64,000 nt of DNA from an uncultured Lactobacillus sp. (GTDB taxonomy: Bacteria; Bacillota; Bacilli; Lactobacillales; Lactobacillaceae), in contig CALNAK010000020.1 in NCBI GenBank assembly GCA_937874185.1, positions 186,001-250,000 of the forward strand. Direction: 5' to 3'. The position numbers and the translations under genes are program-made. Within the stretch, counting starts at the first letter, position 1. The number at the start of each line of letters is the position of its first letter. The notes beneath the pieces were generated by a model that worked only from the letters and a program-made list of their open reading frames with translations, did no database searches and was not told the origin of the DNA. Below, piece by piece: positions 9,417 through 17,903 of the stretch.

Positions 9417-9425
9417 GATTAGAAT

Positions 9426-9785
9426 ATGGTAAAACATCGAATTGGTCGTGTTGAACAAGAGATTCAAAAAGAAGTTAACGATATTCTTTTAAAGCGAGTT
9501 CGTGATCCTAGAGTTCAAGGAGTTACCGTAACCGGTGTTGAAATGACAGGTGATTTGCAACAAGCAACCATCTATTACAGCATTTTGTCTGAAAAGGCTA
9601 GTGATGTTGAAAAAACACAAGCAGGTTTGGATAAAGCTACTGGACTTATTAGAAAAGAATTAGGTTCAAGGCTTACTTTATATAAGGTTCCTGAATTGAA
9701 ATTTAAGCAAGATGATTCAATTCGTTACGGCGAAAAGATTGATCAACTAATTGCTAAAATGCATCAGGATGAAGCAAATCGTTAA
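9426..9785 (+). CDS. rbfA: Ribosome-binding factor A
   Basis: 30S maturation factor acting on the 5' end of 16S rRNA. The 119 residues match family length, with the N-terminal HRIGRVEQEIQKEV segment and the KH-like fold sequence VRDPRV. The ATG follows GGGAG at about 9-nt spacing. Unlike in many Firmicutes it is separated from infB by a terminator and a 235-bp gap with its own promoter-like elements and a structured leader. It is followed directly by its own terminator, so it appears monocistronic. Confidence 0.95.
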   Translation: MVKHRIGRVEQEIQKEVNDILLKRVRDPRVQGVTVTGVEMTGDLQQATIYYSILSEKASDVEKTQAGLDKATGLIRKELGSRLTLYKVPELKFKQDDSIRYGEKIDQLIAKMHQDEANR

Positions 9786-9793
9786 GCATATCT

Positions 9794-9836
9794 AAAGAGG
9801 TAGGAAGTCCATTTTTGGATTTCCTACCTCTTTTTG
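9794..9836 (+). terminator. Intrinsic terminator after rbfA
   Basis: Long stem AAAGAGGTAGGAA-g-TCCA paired with TGGA-t-TTCCTACCTCTTT, small T loop, then TTTTTG. The symmetric A/T flanks suggest action in both directions. Confidence 0.92.
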
Positions 9837-9911
9837 TATAAGATGTACTTTATATTGTATAAAAATACTAGTAAAATTGTTTTTGATATTACTACGAGAC
9901 GGGGACTAATT

Positions 9912-10820
9912 ATGGACGGAATAATTCCATTAAATAAAGAAATTGGCTTAACAAGCTCAGATTATGTTTATAAATTAAGAAAGATATTACATACTAAAAA
10001 AGTTGGTCATACAGGAACTCTGGACCCTTTGGTAAATGGTGTTTTACCAATTTGTGTCGGTCAAGCAACAAAACTGGTTAATATTCTAACTGGATCACCC
10101 AAAGAGTACGAAGGTGAAATAACTTTAGGCCGCTCAACTACAACGGAAGATCGTGAAGGTAGTACGGTTGAGGAAAAGAAACTAACTAAACCATTTACAA
10201 CAGAGGAATTGAACCAAACATTTGAAAAAATGATTGGCGATATAACACAGATTCCACCAATGTTTTCAGCGGTTAAAGTCAATGGTAAGAAACTTTACGA
10301 ATATGCTCGCGCTGGTTTGGAAGTTGAACGTCCAGAACGTCATATTCATATCTATGATTTCCATATTATGGGTGAACCACAGTTTGATGAAACTACTGGT
10401 TATCAGACTTTAAAATTCCATGTCAAATGTTCTAAAGGAACATATGTTAGAACGTTGTCAGTTGAATTTGGGAATATCTTAGGTTATCCAGCATTCATGT
10501 CACAATTAACGAGAACAGAGAGTGCAGGAATCGAAATCGGTGAGACTTTTACGATTGGCGAAATTAGAGAAATGATGGATAATGATGACCATAGTTTTAT
10601 TAGAACCATTGATGAAGTACTCAAAGACGTACCAGCACACGTTTTAACTGATGAGGAGTGGGAAGTACGTGTCTTTCATGGTGGCTTCCTAGAATTAACT
10701 GACGAGGATACAACGCAACAATTACGTGTAATTAGGGATGGCGTGACAAAGGCGCTTTACAAATATGATTCTGTAAGAGGGTTATGGGTTCCTGATTTAA
10801 TGTTATTGAATAATAAGTAG
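9912..10820 (+). CDS. truB: tRNA pseudouridine(55) synthase TruB
   Basis: Converts U55 of the T loop of tRNAs to pseudouridine. The ATG at 9912 follows GGGGA with good spacing and gives 302 residues; the frame is open further upstream but without a suitable site. The start MDGIIPLNKEIGLTSSD is typical, and the catalytic aspartate is in the HTGTLDPLVNGVLP motif (about residues 35-48). A PUA-like domain forms the C-terminus. ribF follows after 12 bases, the usual truB-ribF pair. Confidence 0.96.
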   Translation: MDGIIPLNKEIGLTSSDYVYKLRKILHTKKVGHTGTLDPLVNGVLPICVGQATKLVNILTGSPKEYEGEITLGRSTTTEDREGSTVEEKKLTKPFTTEELNQTFEKMIGDITQIPPMFSAVKVNGKKLYEYARAGLEVERPERHIHIYDFHIMGEPQFDETTGYQTLKFHVKCSKGTYVRTLSVEFGNILGYPAFMSQLTRTESAGIEIGETFTIGEIREMMDNDDHSFIRTIDEVLKDVPAHVLTDEEWEVRVFHGGFLELTDEDTTQQLRVIRDGVTKALYKYDSVRGLWVPDLMLLNNK

Positions 10821-10832
10821 AAGAGATAAAAT

Positions 10833-11759
10833 ATGCAGATTATAAAAGTTAAACATCCGTTACTTGAAGCACAACGTCCATCTGAGGACACTGCACTGAT
10901 TATGGGATTCTTTGATGGTGTTCATCTAGGACATCAAAAAGTCATCAAGACTGGTGTTGAACTGGCTAAAAAACATAATCTAAAATCAGTTTTATTAACT
11001 TTTGACCGTTCACCTAGAACAGTTTATCAACATGAAGAAAACTATAAATACTTATCTACTATGACGAGAAAAGCCGAATTGGTTAAGTCGTTAGGTGTCG
11101 ATTATTTATATTTTGTGGAATTTAGTGATGTATTCGCTAAATTGAAACCACAAGAATTTGTTGACCAATATATGATCAATTTGAGTGCTAAGTATGTGAT
11201 AGCAGGTTTTGATTATACATATGGCAAAAAAGATATTGCCAATATGCAGACGCTGCCACAGTACTCGCATAATAATTTTGAAACTGTGACGGTTCCTGAA
11301 CAGATTATTGATGGCAAAAAAATTGGATCTAGTGCTATTAAAGAATTTATAACTAATAATGAAGTTGAAACTGCCAATAAATTTCTTGGTTATGAATATC
11401 AGAATCAAGGAATCATAGTTCATGGATTGCAACGTGGTCGAACAATTGGCTATCCGACAGCTAATTTGTCAGTGGATGGTGCACAGGTAATTCCCTCTAT
11501 TGGTGTTTATGCTACGAGGATTAAAGTAGGAGATAATTGGTATAATTCAATGACTTCAGTCGGCTACAACGTGACGTTTAAGGAAAATACTGGTATCACT
11601 ATTGAAACTAATATTTTTAACTTTGACGATGATATTTATGATCAGCATGTCGAATTGGCATGGGTTAAATATTTACGTGGCGAAGTTAAATTTGATGGTG
11701 CAGAGGGTTTAGTTGATCAATTGAAACTGGATAAGGAAAATTCATTAGCAGTTTTATAA
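10833..11759 (+). CDS. ribF: Bifunctional riboflavin kinase/FAD synthetase
   Basis: Makes FMN from riboflavin and then FAD. The N-terminal nucleotidyltransferase domain has GFFDGVHLGHQ (about 26-36) and GFDYTYGK (about 127-134). The C-terminal riboflavin kinase domain starts near GRTIGYPTANL (about residue 203). The 308-residue length is normal. It is probably co-transcribed with truB. No FMN riboswitch is visible upstream. Its 3' end faces the convergent gene at 11790. Confidence 0.96.
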   Translation: MQIIKVKHPLLEAQRPSEDTALIMGFFDGVHLGHQKVIKTGVELAKKHNLKSVLLTFDRSPRTVYQHEENYKYLSTMTRKAELVKSLGVDYLYFVEFSDVFAKLKPQEFVDQYMINLSAKYVIAGFDYTYGKKDIANMQTLPQYSHNNFETVTVPEQIIDGKKIGSSAIKEFITNNEVETANKFLGYEYQNQGIIVHGLQRGRTIGYPTANLSVDGAQVIPSIGVYATRIKVGDNWYNSMTSVGYNVTFKENTGITIETNIFNFDDDIYDQHVELAWVKYLRGEVKFDGAEGLVDQLKLDKENSLAVL

Positions 11760-11760
11760 A

Positions 11761-11824
11761 AAAAGAGAACTTGGGATGTGACGATTTTGTTAATCGTCTG
11801 AATCATCCTCATCGTTCTCTTTTT
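11761..11824. terminator. Convergent-gene terminator between ribF and the 11790 gene
   Basis: AAAAGAGAAC (11761-11770) is complementary to GTTCTCTTTT (11814-11823), with an internal GACGAT/ATCGTC hairpin. A on the left and T on the right allow termination in both directions. The stem overlaps the 3' end of the minus-strand gene. Confidence 0.65.
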
Positions 11825-12323
11825 CAGTATAATCTGTAAAAATTTTTGGTAATTCATCAGTATCTTCAATAAATTCATCCAGTTTATCCAGTTCTCCTAA
11901 TAATTGTGCAATATGGGGATCTTTATTGGCGAGTTTACGGAATTTTTTTATCTTAATCGCTTCATCGTAATCTTGTTCCAATTGTTTAAAAATATTTTGA
12001 CGTTTTGCTAGTAATTGGTAGACCTCAAGTGAGCGAATTTCATTTTCTTCAAGTTTACCAAAAGGAATGACGGCTAAGATTGATTTTGTTGCGAATTCTA
12101 ATCCTGCTCGATAATCTAAAACAGTTACGACCGCCGGAACTAGTGGAGTGTCATTGTAACCACTATTGGGTATAATGACCAAATCATTCAGATTAACATC
12201 AAATCCAGCGCTGATATAGGCATAAGTTTTGCCTGCTGTGAGTGACAAAGGTGAAGGTACATTGAGCAATTCTTTGTAATCTGAGCTATGCAGAAATTTC
12301 ACACCGATTATTTGATTTTTCAT
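11790..12323 (-). CDS. Uncharacterised protein with acidic C-terminus
   Basis: 177 residues of unknown function. The N-terminal 85 residues look beta-rich (SAGFDVNLNDLVIIPNSGYN), consistent with a small barrel domain. The middle (about 95-155) is helical and charged, possibly coiled coil, and the last 20 residues are strongly acidic (ENDEDDSDD). There is no signal peptide or membrane segment. The ATG is preceded by GAGGTGG. It lies alone between ribF and the hrcA operon and is read on the opposite strand. Confidence 0.75.
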   Translation of the reverse strand: MKNQIIGVKFLHSSDYKELLNVPSPLSLTAGKTYAYISAGFDVNLNDLVIIPNSGYNDTPLVPAVVTVLDYRAGLEFATKSILAVIPFGKLEENEIRSLEVYQLLAKRQNIFKQLEQDYDEAIKIKKFRKLANKDPHIAQLLGELDKLDEFIEDTDELPKIFTDYTEKENDEDDSDD

Positions 12324-12421
12324 GATCCACCTCTCTTATTCGTAATATTGAGTAAATTCTATCATATTATAATTTAGTGGTGGCAATTAACGAAAAAATC
12401 TGAAAAATTGAGCGTGCATAC

Positions 12422-12450
12422 TTGACACTATTGGCATAGATTGTTATATT
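12422..12450 (+). promoter_or_regulatory. Promoter of the hrcA heat-shock operon
   Basis: TTGACA (12422-12427), 17-bp spacer, TATATT (12445-12450): an almost ideal vegetative promoter immediately upstream of CIRCE. Confidence 0.9.
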
Positions 12451-12458
12451 TTACATTG

Positions 12459-12485
12459 TTAGCACTCACGTATGAATAGTGCTAA
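12459..12485 (+). promoter_or_regulatory. CIRCE operator (HrcA binding site)
   Basis: TTAGCACTC-N9-TAGTGCTAA. It matches the CIRCE consensus TTAGCACTC-N9-GAGTGCTAA except for the first base of the right arm. It sits 8 bp downstream of the -10 box and abuts the hrcA ribosome-binding site (AAAGGAGG from 12485). Confidence 0.95.
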
Positions 12486-12500
12486 AAGGAGGACGGTATA

Positions 12501-13547
12501 ATGTTATCACAACGCCAAGATGCAATCTTGAGAGAAGTCGTGCGCATATTTACAGATACCGGCCAGCCGGTTGGTTCAAAGACAATGATGAATGAATTAC
12601 CCTTTCATGTAAGTTCTGCAACAATTAGAAATGAGATGGCAGTCCTAGAAGAAGTGGGATATTTAGAAAAAACTCATCTGTCTTCCGGTCGAATTCCTTC
12701 AGCAATGGGATATCGTTATTATCTTGATCATTTGGTACAGCCAACCAGCGTACCGCAAGATATTGCACAGAGAATTGACGAGGATTTTGGTAAAACATAT
12801 CATCAAATTGGTGATATTATCGAACAATCCGCTAAGATTTTATCTCATCTAACAAGTTACACAGCAATCACATTAGGACCAGAGAGCAATTCAATCCTTC
12901 TAACAGGTTTTAGAATTGTTCCTCTTAATCCACATCAACTTATGGCAATCATTGTCACAAGTGATAATAATGTTGAGAATAATATTTATACAATCGATGA
13001 TGATTTTGATACTTCACTAATTGAAAAAATTGTTAATATCGTAAATGACAAATTAGTTGGTCAACCTTTACCTAAGGTTATCACTATGTTGCATACCGAT
13101 ATTCCAATGATTCTTTCAGAATACATGTATTCAACCGATGGATTGTTGGATATGATGGATCAGTTATTTAAGAAAGCTGGTTCTGAGAAGTATTACGTTG
13201 ATGGACAATTGAATCTTTTGAATTACGCTGACAATAATGATTTATCACAAGTACACTCATTGTTCTCGATTATTAATCAGAATGATGATTTGAGGAAATT
13301 ATTAGATCCAAGTATTGCAGATGATGGCATTCGTGTTCGTCTCGGTAGTGAACTTGGAAGTGACGCATTGAAAAATTACAGTATTATAACTGCTAATTAT
13401 GATGTTGGTCATCATGGTAAAGGTGTTATTGCTTTGCTAGGTCCAACGACAATGCATTATTCACAACTAATTGGTTTACTTAGTGAATTCAGAGTTGAGT
13501 TAGCAAAAAGATTAATTGATTATTATTCAAGGTATGATGATTCTTGA
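12501..13547 (+). CDS. hrcA: Heat-inducible transcription repressor HrcA
   Basis: Represses the dnaK operon by binding CIRCE; its activity depends on chaperone load. The 348 residues start at an ATG with AAAGGAGG upstream. The N-terminal winged helix carries the conserved ILREVVRIFTDTGQPVGSKT and VSSATIRNEMAVLEEVGYLEKTH segments (about 10-60), followed by the HrcA C-terminal GAF-like dimerisation domain. First gene of the operon and under its own operator, hence autoregulated. grpE follows after 17 bases with an AGGAGG site. Confidence 0.97.
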   Translation: MLSQRQDAILREVVRIFTDTGQPVGSKTMMNELPFHVSSATIRNEMAVLEEVGYLEKTHLSSGRIPSAMGYRYYLDHLVQPTSVPQDIAQRIDEDFGKTYHQIGDIIEQSAKILSHLTSYTAITLGPESNSILLTGFRIVPLNPHQLMAIIVTSDNNVENNIYTIDDDFDTSLIEKIVNIVNDKLVGQPLPKVITMLHTDIPMILSEYMYSTDGLLDMMDQLFKKAGSEKYYVDGQLNLLNYADNNDLSQVHSLFSIINQNDDLRKLLDPSIADDGIRVRLGSELGSDALKNYSIITANYDVGHHGKGVIALLGPTTMHYSQLIGLLSEFRVELAKRLIDYYSRYDDS

Positions 13548-13564
13548 AATTTTAGGAGGAAGTA

Positions 13565-14131
13565 ATGGCAGATAAGGAAAAAGATCAAGATTTGAAGACT
13601 GCTAAAGAGGCAGCTCCAAAGACTGACAAAAAGGCTGATAAAACGGCTAAGAAAGAAAATGCTCATCAGGATCCAAAGGATCAAGAGATCAAAGATCTTA
13701 AGGCTAAAAATGAGGATTTAGACGATAAATTCTTAAGAAGCCAAGCTGAAATTCAAAATATGAATAATCGTCATAAAAAAGAAGTTGCTGGTATTCTTAA
13801 ATATGATGGTCAGAAATTAGCAACCGAGATTCTACCAGTTTTAGATAATCTCGAACGTGCTCTTCAAGTTGAAGCTGATGATGATTCAAGCAAGCAATTG
13901 AAGAAGGGTATTGAAATGGTTCATCAACATATGGTTAAAGCATTAGAAAATAATCATGTTGAGGCTATTGCAGGTGTTGGTGAAAAATTTGATCCAACGT
14001 TTAGCCAAGCTGTTCAAACTGTTCCTGCTGATGATAAGCATAAGAAGGATACAGTAGTTCAAGTTCTTCAAAAAGGTTATAAGTTAGAAGATCGTGTATT
14101 ACGTCCAGCAATGGTCGTTGTTGCTCAATAA
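13565..14131 (+). CDS. grpE: Nucleotide exchange factor GrpE
   Basis: Releases ADP from DnaK. The 188 residues include a charged Lys/Asp-rich N-terminal region (1-45), a long coiled coil (about 45-105, with FLRSQAEIQNMNNR), and the C-terminal beta domain containing FDPTFSQAVQTV and the end VLRPAMVVVAQ. Both are typical. It lies between hrcA and dnaK as expected. Confidence 0.97.
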   Translation: MADKEKDQDLKTAKEAAPKTDKKADKTAKKENAHQDPKDQEIKDLKAKNEDLDDKFLRSQAEIQNMNNRHKKEVAGILKYDGQKLATEILPVLDNLERALQVEADDDSSKQLKKGIEMVHQHMVKALENNHVEAIAGVGEKFDPTFSQAVQTVPADDKHKKDTVVQVLQKGYKLEDRVLRPAMVVVAQ

Positions 14132-14165
14132 AATAGTAAATAAAATTTAGAAGAGGTTTTAGTTT

Positions 14166-16028
14166 ATGTCAAAAGTTATTGGTATTGATTTAGGTACTAC
14201 AAACTCTGCCGTAGCCGTTTTGGAAGGCGGTTCTCCAAAGATTATTACAAACCCAGAGGGTGCAAGAACAACTCCTTCTGTTGTCGCATTTAAAGATGGT
14301 GAAATTCAAGTTGGTGAAGTTGCAAAGAGACAAGCAATCACTAACCCGGATACAGTTTCATCAATCAAGCGTCACATGGGTGAAGCTGGATATAAAGTTA
14401 GTGTAGCCGGTAAGGATTACACACCACAAGAAATTTCAGCATTCATTCTACAACACATCAAGAAGTTCTCAGAAGACTATCTTGGCGAATCAGTTACAGA
14501 TGCTGTTATTACAGTTCCTGCATACTTCAATGATTCACAAAGACAAGCTACTAAAGATGCCGGTAAGATTGCTGGTTTGAACGTTCAACGTATCGTTAAC
14601 GAACCAACAGCTTCAGCACTTGCTTATGGTCTTGATAATGACAAGGGTGACGAAAAGATCCTTGTTTATGACCTTGGTGGTGGTACATTTGATGTTTCTG
14701 TACTTCAATTAGGAGACGGTGTCTTCGAAGTACTTTCAACAAATGGTGATACACATCTTGGTGGTGATGACTTTGATCAAAAGGTTATCGACTGGTTAGT
14801 TGCACAATTCAAGGCTAAGAATGGCGTTGATTTGGGACAAGACAAGATGGCTCTACAAAGATTAAAGGATGCTGCTGAAAAAGCTAAGAAGGACTTATCA
14901 GGTGTTGCACAAACATCAATCAGTCTTCCATTTATTTCATCAGGTGCTAATGGGCCACTTCACTTGGAAGAAACATTAACACGTGCTAAGTTTGATGAAT
15001 TGACATCTGACTTAGTTGAAAGAACAAAAGTCCCTGTTGACAATGCTCTTAAAGATGCTAACTTAACAAACGCTGATATCGACAAGGTTATCTTAAATGG
15101 TGGTTCAACACGTATTCCTGCTGTTCAAGATTCAGTTGCTAAGTGGACTGGTAAAGCACCAGATCACTCAATCAACCCTGACGAAGCCGTTGCTTTAGGT
15201 GCTGCTATCCAAGGTGGTGTTATCTCTGGTGATGTTAAAGACGTTGTTCTACTTGATGTCACACCACTTTCATTAGGTATTGAAACAATGGGTGGAGTAT
15301 TTACTAAGTTGATCGATAGAAATACAACTATCCCAACAAGTAAGTCACAAACATTCTCAACTGCTGCTGATAACCAAAGTGCTGTTGATATCCACGTTAT
15401 GCAAGGTGAACGTCCAATGGCTGCTGACAATAAGACCTTAGGTCGTTTCCAATTAACAGATATCCCTGCTGCACCACGTGGCGTACCTCAAATCGAAGTT
15501 AAATTCGATATTGATAAGAATGGTATCGTTAATGTTTCAGCTAAAGATCTTGGTACTAACAAAGAACAAAAGATTACTATCAAGAGTTCATCAGGTTTGA
15601 GCGATGAAGAAATCGACAAGATGATGAAGGAAGCTAAGGAACACGAAGACGAAGATAACAAACGTAAGGAAGAGGTTGATGTTAAGAATGACGTTGAACA
15701 AACATTGTTTGCAACAGACAAGACTCTAAAAGACGTTAAGGGTAAGGTTTCTGATGACGAAATCAAGAAGGCACAAGATGCTCGTGATGCTTTGAAGAAG
15801 GCTCAAGACTCTGGTGACCTTGAAGATATGAAGAAGAAACGTGACGATTTGAACAAGATTGTCCAAGACTTATCTGTAAAACTTTATCAACAAGCTCAAG
15901 AAGCACAACAAAAAGCTGGCGGCGATAAAGATGCTGCTGGTGCAGGTTCAGCTGATGGTAAGAAGTCAGACGATAACACCGTTGACGGAGACTTTTCAGA
16001 AGTAGATCCTGATAAAGATAAGAAATAA
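14166..16028 (+). CDS. dnaK: Molecular chaperone DnaK (Hsp70)
   Basis: ATP-driven chaperone of 620 residues. The nucleotide-binding domain shows GIDLGTTNS (5-13), DLGGGTFDVSV (about 169-179) and NGGSTRIPAVQ. The substrate-binding domain begins near DVTPLSLGIETMGG. The helical lid ends in a Gly/Ala/Asp-rich tail. As in other Gram-positive DnaK proteins the ATPase domain lacks the insertion found in proteobacterial DnaK (inferred from length). The weak SD (AGAGG) is compensated by position in the operon. Confidence 0.98.
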   Translation: MSKVIGIDLGTTNSAVAVLEGGSPKIITNPEGARTTPSVVAFKDGEIQVGEVAKRQAITNPDTVSSIKRHMGEAGYKVSVAGKDYTPQEISAFILQHIKKFSEDYLGESVTDAVITVPAYFNDSQRQATKDAGKIAGLNVQRIVNEPTASALAYGLDNDKGDEKILVYDLGGGTFDVSVLQLGDGVFEVLSTNGDTHLGGDDFDQKVIDWLVAQFKAKNGVDLGQDKMALQRLKDAAEKAKKDLSGVAQTSISLPFISSGANGPLHLEETLTRAKFDELTSDLVERTKVPVDNALKDANLTNADIDKVILNGGSTRIPAVQDSVAKWTGKAPDHSINPDEAVALGAAIQGGVISGDVKDVVLLDVTPLSLGIETMGGVFTKLIDRNTTIPTSKSQTFSTAADNQSAVDIHVMQGERPMAADNKTLGRFQLTDIPAAPRGVPQIEVKFDIDKNGIVNVSAKDLGTNKEQKITIKSSSGLSDEEIDKMMKEAKEHEDEDNKRKEEVDVKNDVEQTLFATDKTLKDVKGKVSDDEIKKAQDARDALKKAQDSGDLEDMKKKRDDLNKIVQDLSVKLYQQAQEAQQKAGGDKDAAGAGSADGKKSDDNTVDGDFSEVDPDKDKK

Positions 16029-16038
16029 TAATTGTGAT

Positions 16039-16137
16039 AAAGAGCAGTGGTTTAATTACTAAAACCAATTATGGTATAGTAAGACAATAACTGCTCTTTT
16101 GAGCGTTAAAAAGGAATAGGACAGAATTTTTTGTCCT
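16039..16137 (+). promoter_or_regulatory. Hairpins in the dnaK-dnaJ spacer
   Basis: A 10-bp stem (AAAGAGCAGT 16039-16048 with ACTGCTCTTT 16090-16099) encloses 41 nt containing a smaller GGTTT/AAACC hairpin, and is followed by TT rather than a real T tract. A second hairpin, AGGACA/TGTCCT (16118-16123/16132-16137), lies just upstream of the dnaJ SD. Likely mRNA processing, partial termination or stability elements setting the dnaK:dnaJ ratio. Confidence 0.55.
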
Positions 16138-16156
16138 GTCACACAAGGGTGATTTA

Positions 16157-17299
16157 ATGGCAGATAGAAATCCATATGATGTACTAGGCGTTGATAAGAA
16201 CGCTTCTGAAGACGATATTAGAAAAGCATTCCGTAAACTTTCTAAAAAGTATCATCCTGACTTGAATAAAGCACCTGATGCTGAAGCAAAATTTAAGGAA
16301 GCAAACGCGGCTTATGAGATTTTAAAGGATCCTCAAAAGCGTGCGCAATATGATCAATATGGTTCTGCTGGTATGAATGGTGGCCAAGGAGGATATGGCG
16401 GATTCGGTGGCGCCGGTGCTGGTGGAGATCAGTTCGGTGGTTTCGAAGATATCTTTAGTCAATTCTTTGGCGGTGGCGGTGCTGCTCGTCAAAACCCTAA
16501 TGCCCCAAGACAAGGTTCCGATCTTCAATATCGAATGGATCTTACTTTTGAAGAAGGAGTTTTCGGTAAAAAAGCTAACATTTCTTATAATCGTGAAGAA
16601 GAATGTTCTACCTGTGATGGTTCTGGTGCAAAGCCGGGAACTCATCCAGAAACATGTTCTAAGTGTCATGGTTCAGGTTATGTTGAAGTTGATCGTCAAA
16701 CTCCACTTGGTCGTATGCGTACAAGAGTTGTCTGTGATGTCTGCAATGGTACTGGTAAGGAAATCAAAGAAAAATGTAACATTTGCCACGGTTCAGGTAA
16801 GGTAAATGAAAAGCATGAATTAAAGGTTACAGTACCAGCTGGTGTTGAAGATGGACAACAAATGCGTCTTGATGGTCAAGGTGAAGCCGGAACTAACAGT
16901 GGACCTTATGGTGATTTGTATATTGTCTTCCACGTTGCTCCAAGCAAGGAGTTCAGACGTGATGGTTCAACAATTTATGCATCAGTAAATATCAGTTTCC
17001 CACAAGCTACTTTAGGTGATGATATCAAAGTAAATACCGTTCACGGTCCTGTACAGTTGAATATCCCAAGTGGTACTCAAACAGGTACAACCTTTAGATT
17101 ACGTGGTAAAGGTGCTCCAGTGCTTAACAGCAAGAGTATCGGTGATGAAAAGGTCACAGTTAATATTGTGACACCTCGTAAGCTATCAAGTGAACAACGT
17201 GCTGCTTTGAAGCAATTCGCTGAAGCTGGTGGAAATAAGATTAAAGAAAAAGATAGTAACTTTTTCAACAAAGTAAAAGATGCCTTTAAGGGCGAATAG
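16157..17299 (+). CDS. dnaJ: Chaperone protein DnaJ (Hsp40)
   Basis: Co-chaperone that delivers substrates to DnaK and stimulates its ATPase. The 380 residues comprise a J domain with the HPD motif (33-35), a Gly/Phe-rich stretch (about 70-115), and a zinc-finger domain with four CxxCxGxG repeats (starting at CSTCDGSG, about residue 150). The C-terminal beta-barrel and dimerisation domains follow. This is the complete type I layout. Last gene of the heat-shock operon, followed by a strong terminator. Confidence 0.98.
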   Translation: MADRNPYDVLGVDKNASEDDIRKAFRKLSKKYHPDLNKAPDAEAKFKEANAAYEILKDPQKRAQYDQYGSAGMNGGQGGYGGFGGAGAGGDQFGGFEDIFSQFFGGGGAARQNPNAPRQGSDLQYRMDLTFEEGVFGKKANISYNREEECSTCDGSGAKPGTHPETCSKCHGSGYVEVDRQTPLGRMRTRVVCDVCNGTGKEIKEKCNICHGSGKVNEKHELKVTVPAGVEDGQQMRLDGQGEAGTNSGPYGDLYIVFHVAPSKEFRRDGSTIYASVNISFPQATLGDDIKVNTVHGPVQLNIPSGTQTGTTFRLRGKGAPVLNSKSIGDEKVTVNIVTPRKLSSEQRAALKQFAEAGGNKIKEKDSNFFNKVKDAFKGE

Positions 17300-17302
17300 T
17301 TT

Positions 17303-17335
17303 AAAAAGAAGAAGCTGAGTGCTTCTTCTTTTTTT
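17303..17335 (+). terminator. Intrinsic terminator after dnaJ
   Basis: AAAAAGAAGAAGC (17303-17315), loop TGAGT, GCTTCTTCTTTTT: a 13-bp stem plus T tract ending the hrcA operon. Confidence 0.93.
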
Positions 17336-17358
17336 ATAATTTATGAATGCCGCCTTCC

Positions 17359-17500
17359 GCAAAAATTAAAATTTGGCTGGAACGTGGTGGGCCGACTTGG
17401 AGCCGATTGGCTTTGCCAATAGTCTTCAAGCTCGACCTTTTTCTAGCCTGACTTCGTCAGCTAAGAAAAATCTCACCACTGAGCCAATTTCAATTTTTGC
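17359..17500 (+). repeat. Structured intergenic repeat, copy A (three-way-junction element)
   Basis: In the 604-bp gap between dnaJ and lepA, which has no credible gene. An outer stem pairs 17359-17378 with 17482-17500 (GCAAAAATT/AATTTTTGC core), continuing with GTGGTG/CACCAC (17384/17474). Two hairpins sit inside. The first is CTTGGAG.. ATTGGC-TTT-GCCAAT ..CTTCAAG; the second is TAGC-C-TGAC-TTC-GTCA-GCTA. The core is similar to copies B and C read in the appropriate orientation (shared CTGGAAC, CAAGCTCGACC-like and CAGCTAAGAA-like segments). Confidence 0.75.
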
Positions 17501-17654
17501 TCCAGGCTAGGTTTGCCGGTTGTTTTAATAGTGTTTTGAAATTACTTAGCTGTATATGATGATATAAGTGTCGAATGTTATAAAATATAAATGTGATTGA
17601 AATATATTATTTAATATGGGAAACGATAATATAGAAACGTCTATATAGTCGGGA

Positions 17655-17804
17655 GCGGAGCAATATGAGGTCTCAGCCATGAAATTATTCTTAGCTGGCG
17701 GTTATATGCCAGGTTAGAATAAGGCCGAGTTTTGAAACAATTTTTGAACTTTAAAATTGGTTCAAAATTGTGCCCATGGCGTTCCAGACCTCAATATTGC
17801 GTAG
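17655..17804 (-). repeat. Structured intergenic repeat, copy B (inverted relative to A)
   Basis: Read on the minus strand it aligns to copy A: GTCTGGAACG, then CTCGGCCTTATTCTAACC, a CTGGC/GCCAG hairpin and CAGCTAAGAATAAT. The outer stem is GCAATAT-GAGGTCT (17660-17673) with AGACCTCAATATTGC (17786-17800). Its sequence differs from the outer stem of A but is likewise self-complementary. The inner hairpins are TTATTCTTA-GCTGGC../..GCCAG-GTTAGAATAA and AATTTTTGAAC/GTTCAAAATT. It lies 155 bp after A and 100 bp before lepA. Confidence 0.75.
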
Positions 17805-17903
17805 CGGACAACACCAACAATGTAAGATTTGTTGTCTAGTACAACGGTGTACAATAGTGTAAAATAGACAGAATGATAATTTTCTGATAGAAGGGAACAA
17901 TTT

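Noticed and set aside
10780..10833. FMN riboswitch upstream of ribF
   Set aside because: Only 12 bases separate truB and ribF, too short, and no conserved FMN element is visible.
17359..17804. Insertion sequence or MITE explanation for repeat copies A and B
   Set aside because: No transposase or conserved terminal inverted repeats; the outermost arms differ between copies and no clear target-site duplication was seen. Kept as a structured repeat family, though a mobile origin is not excluded.
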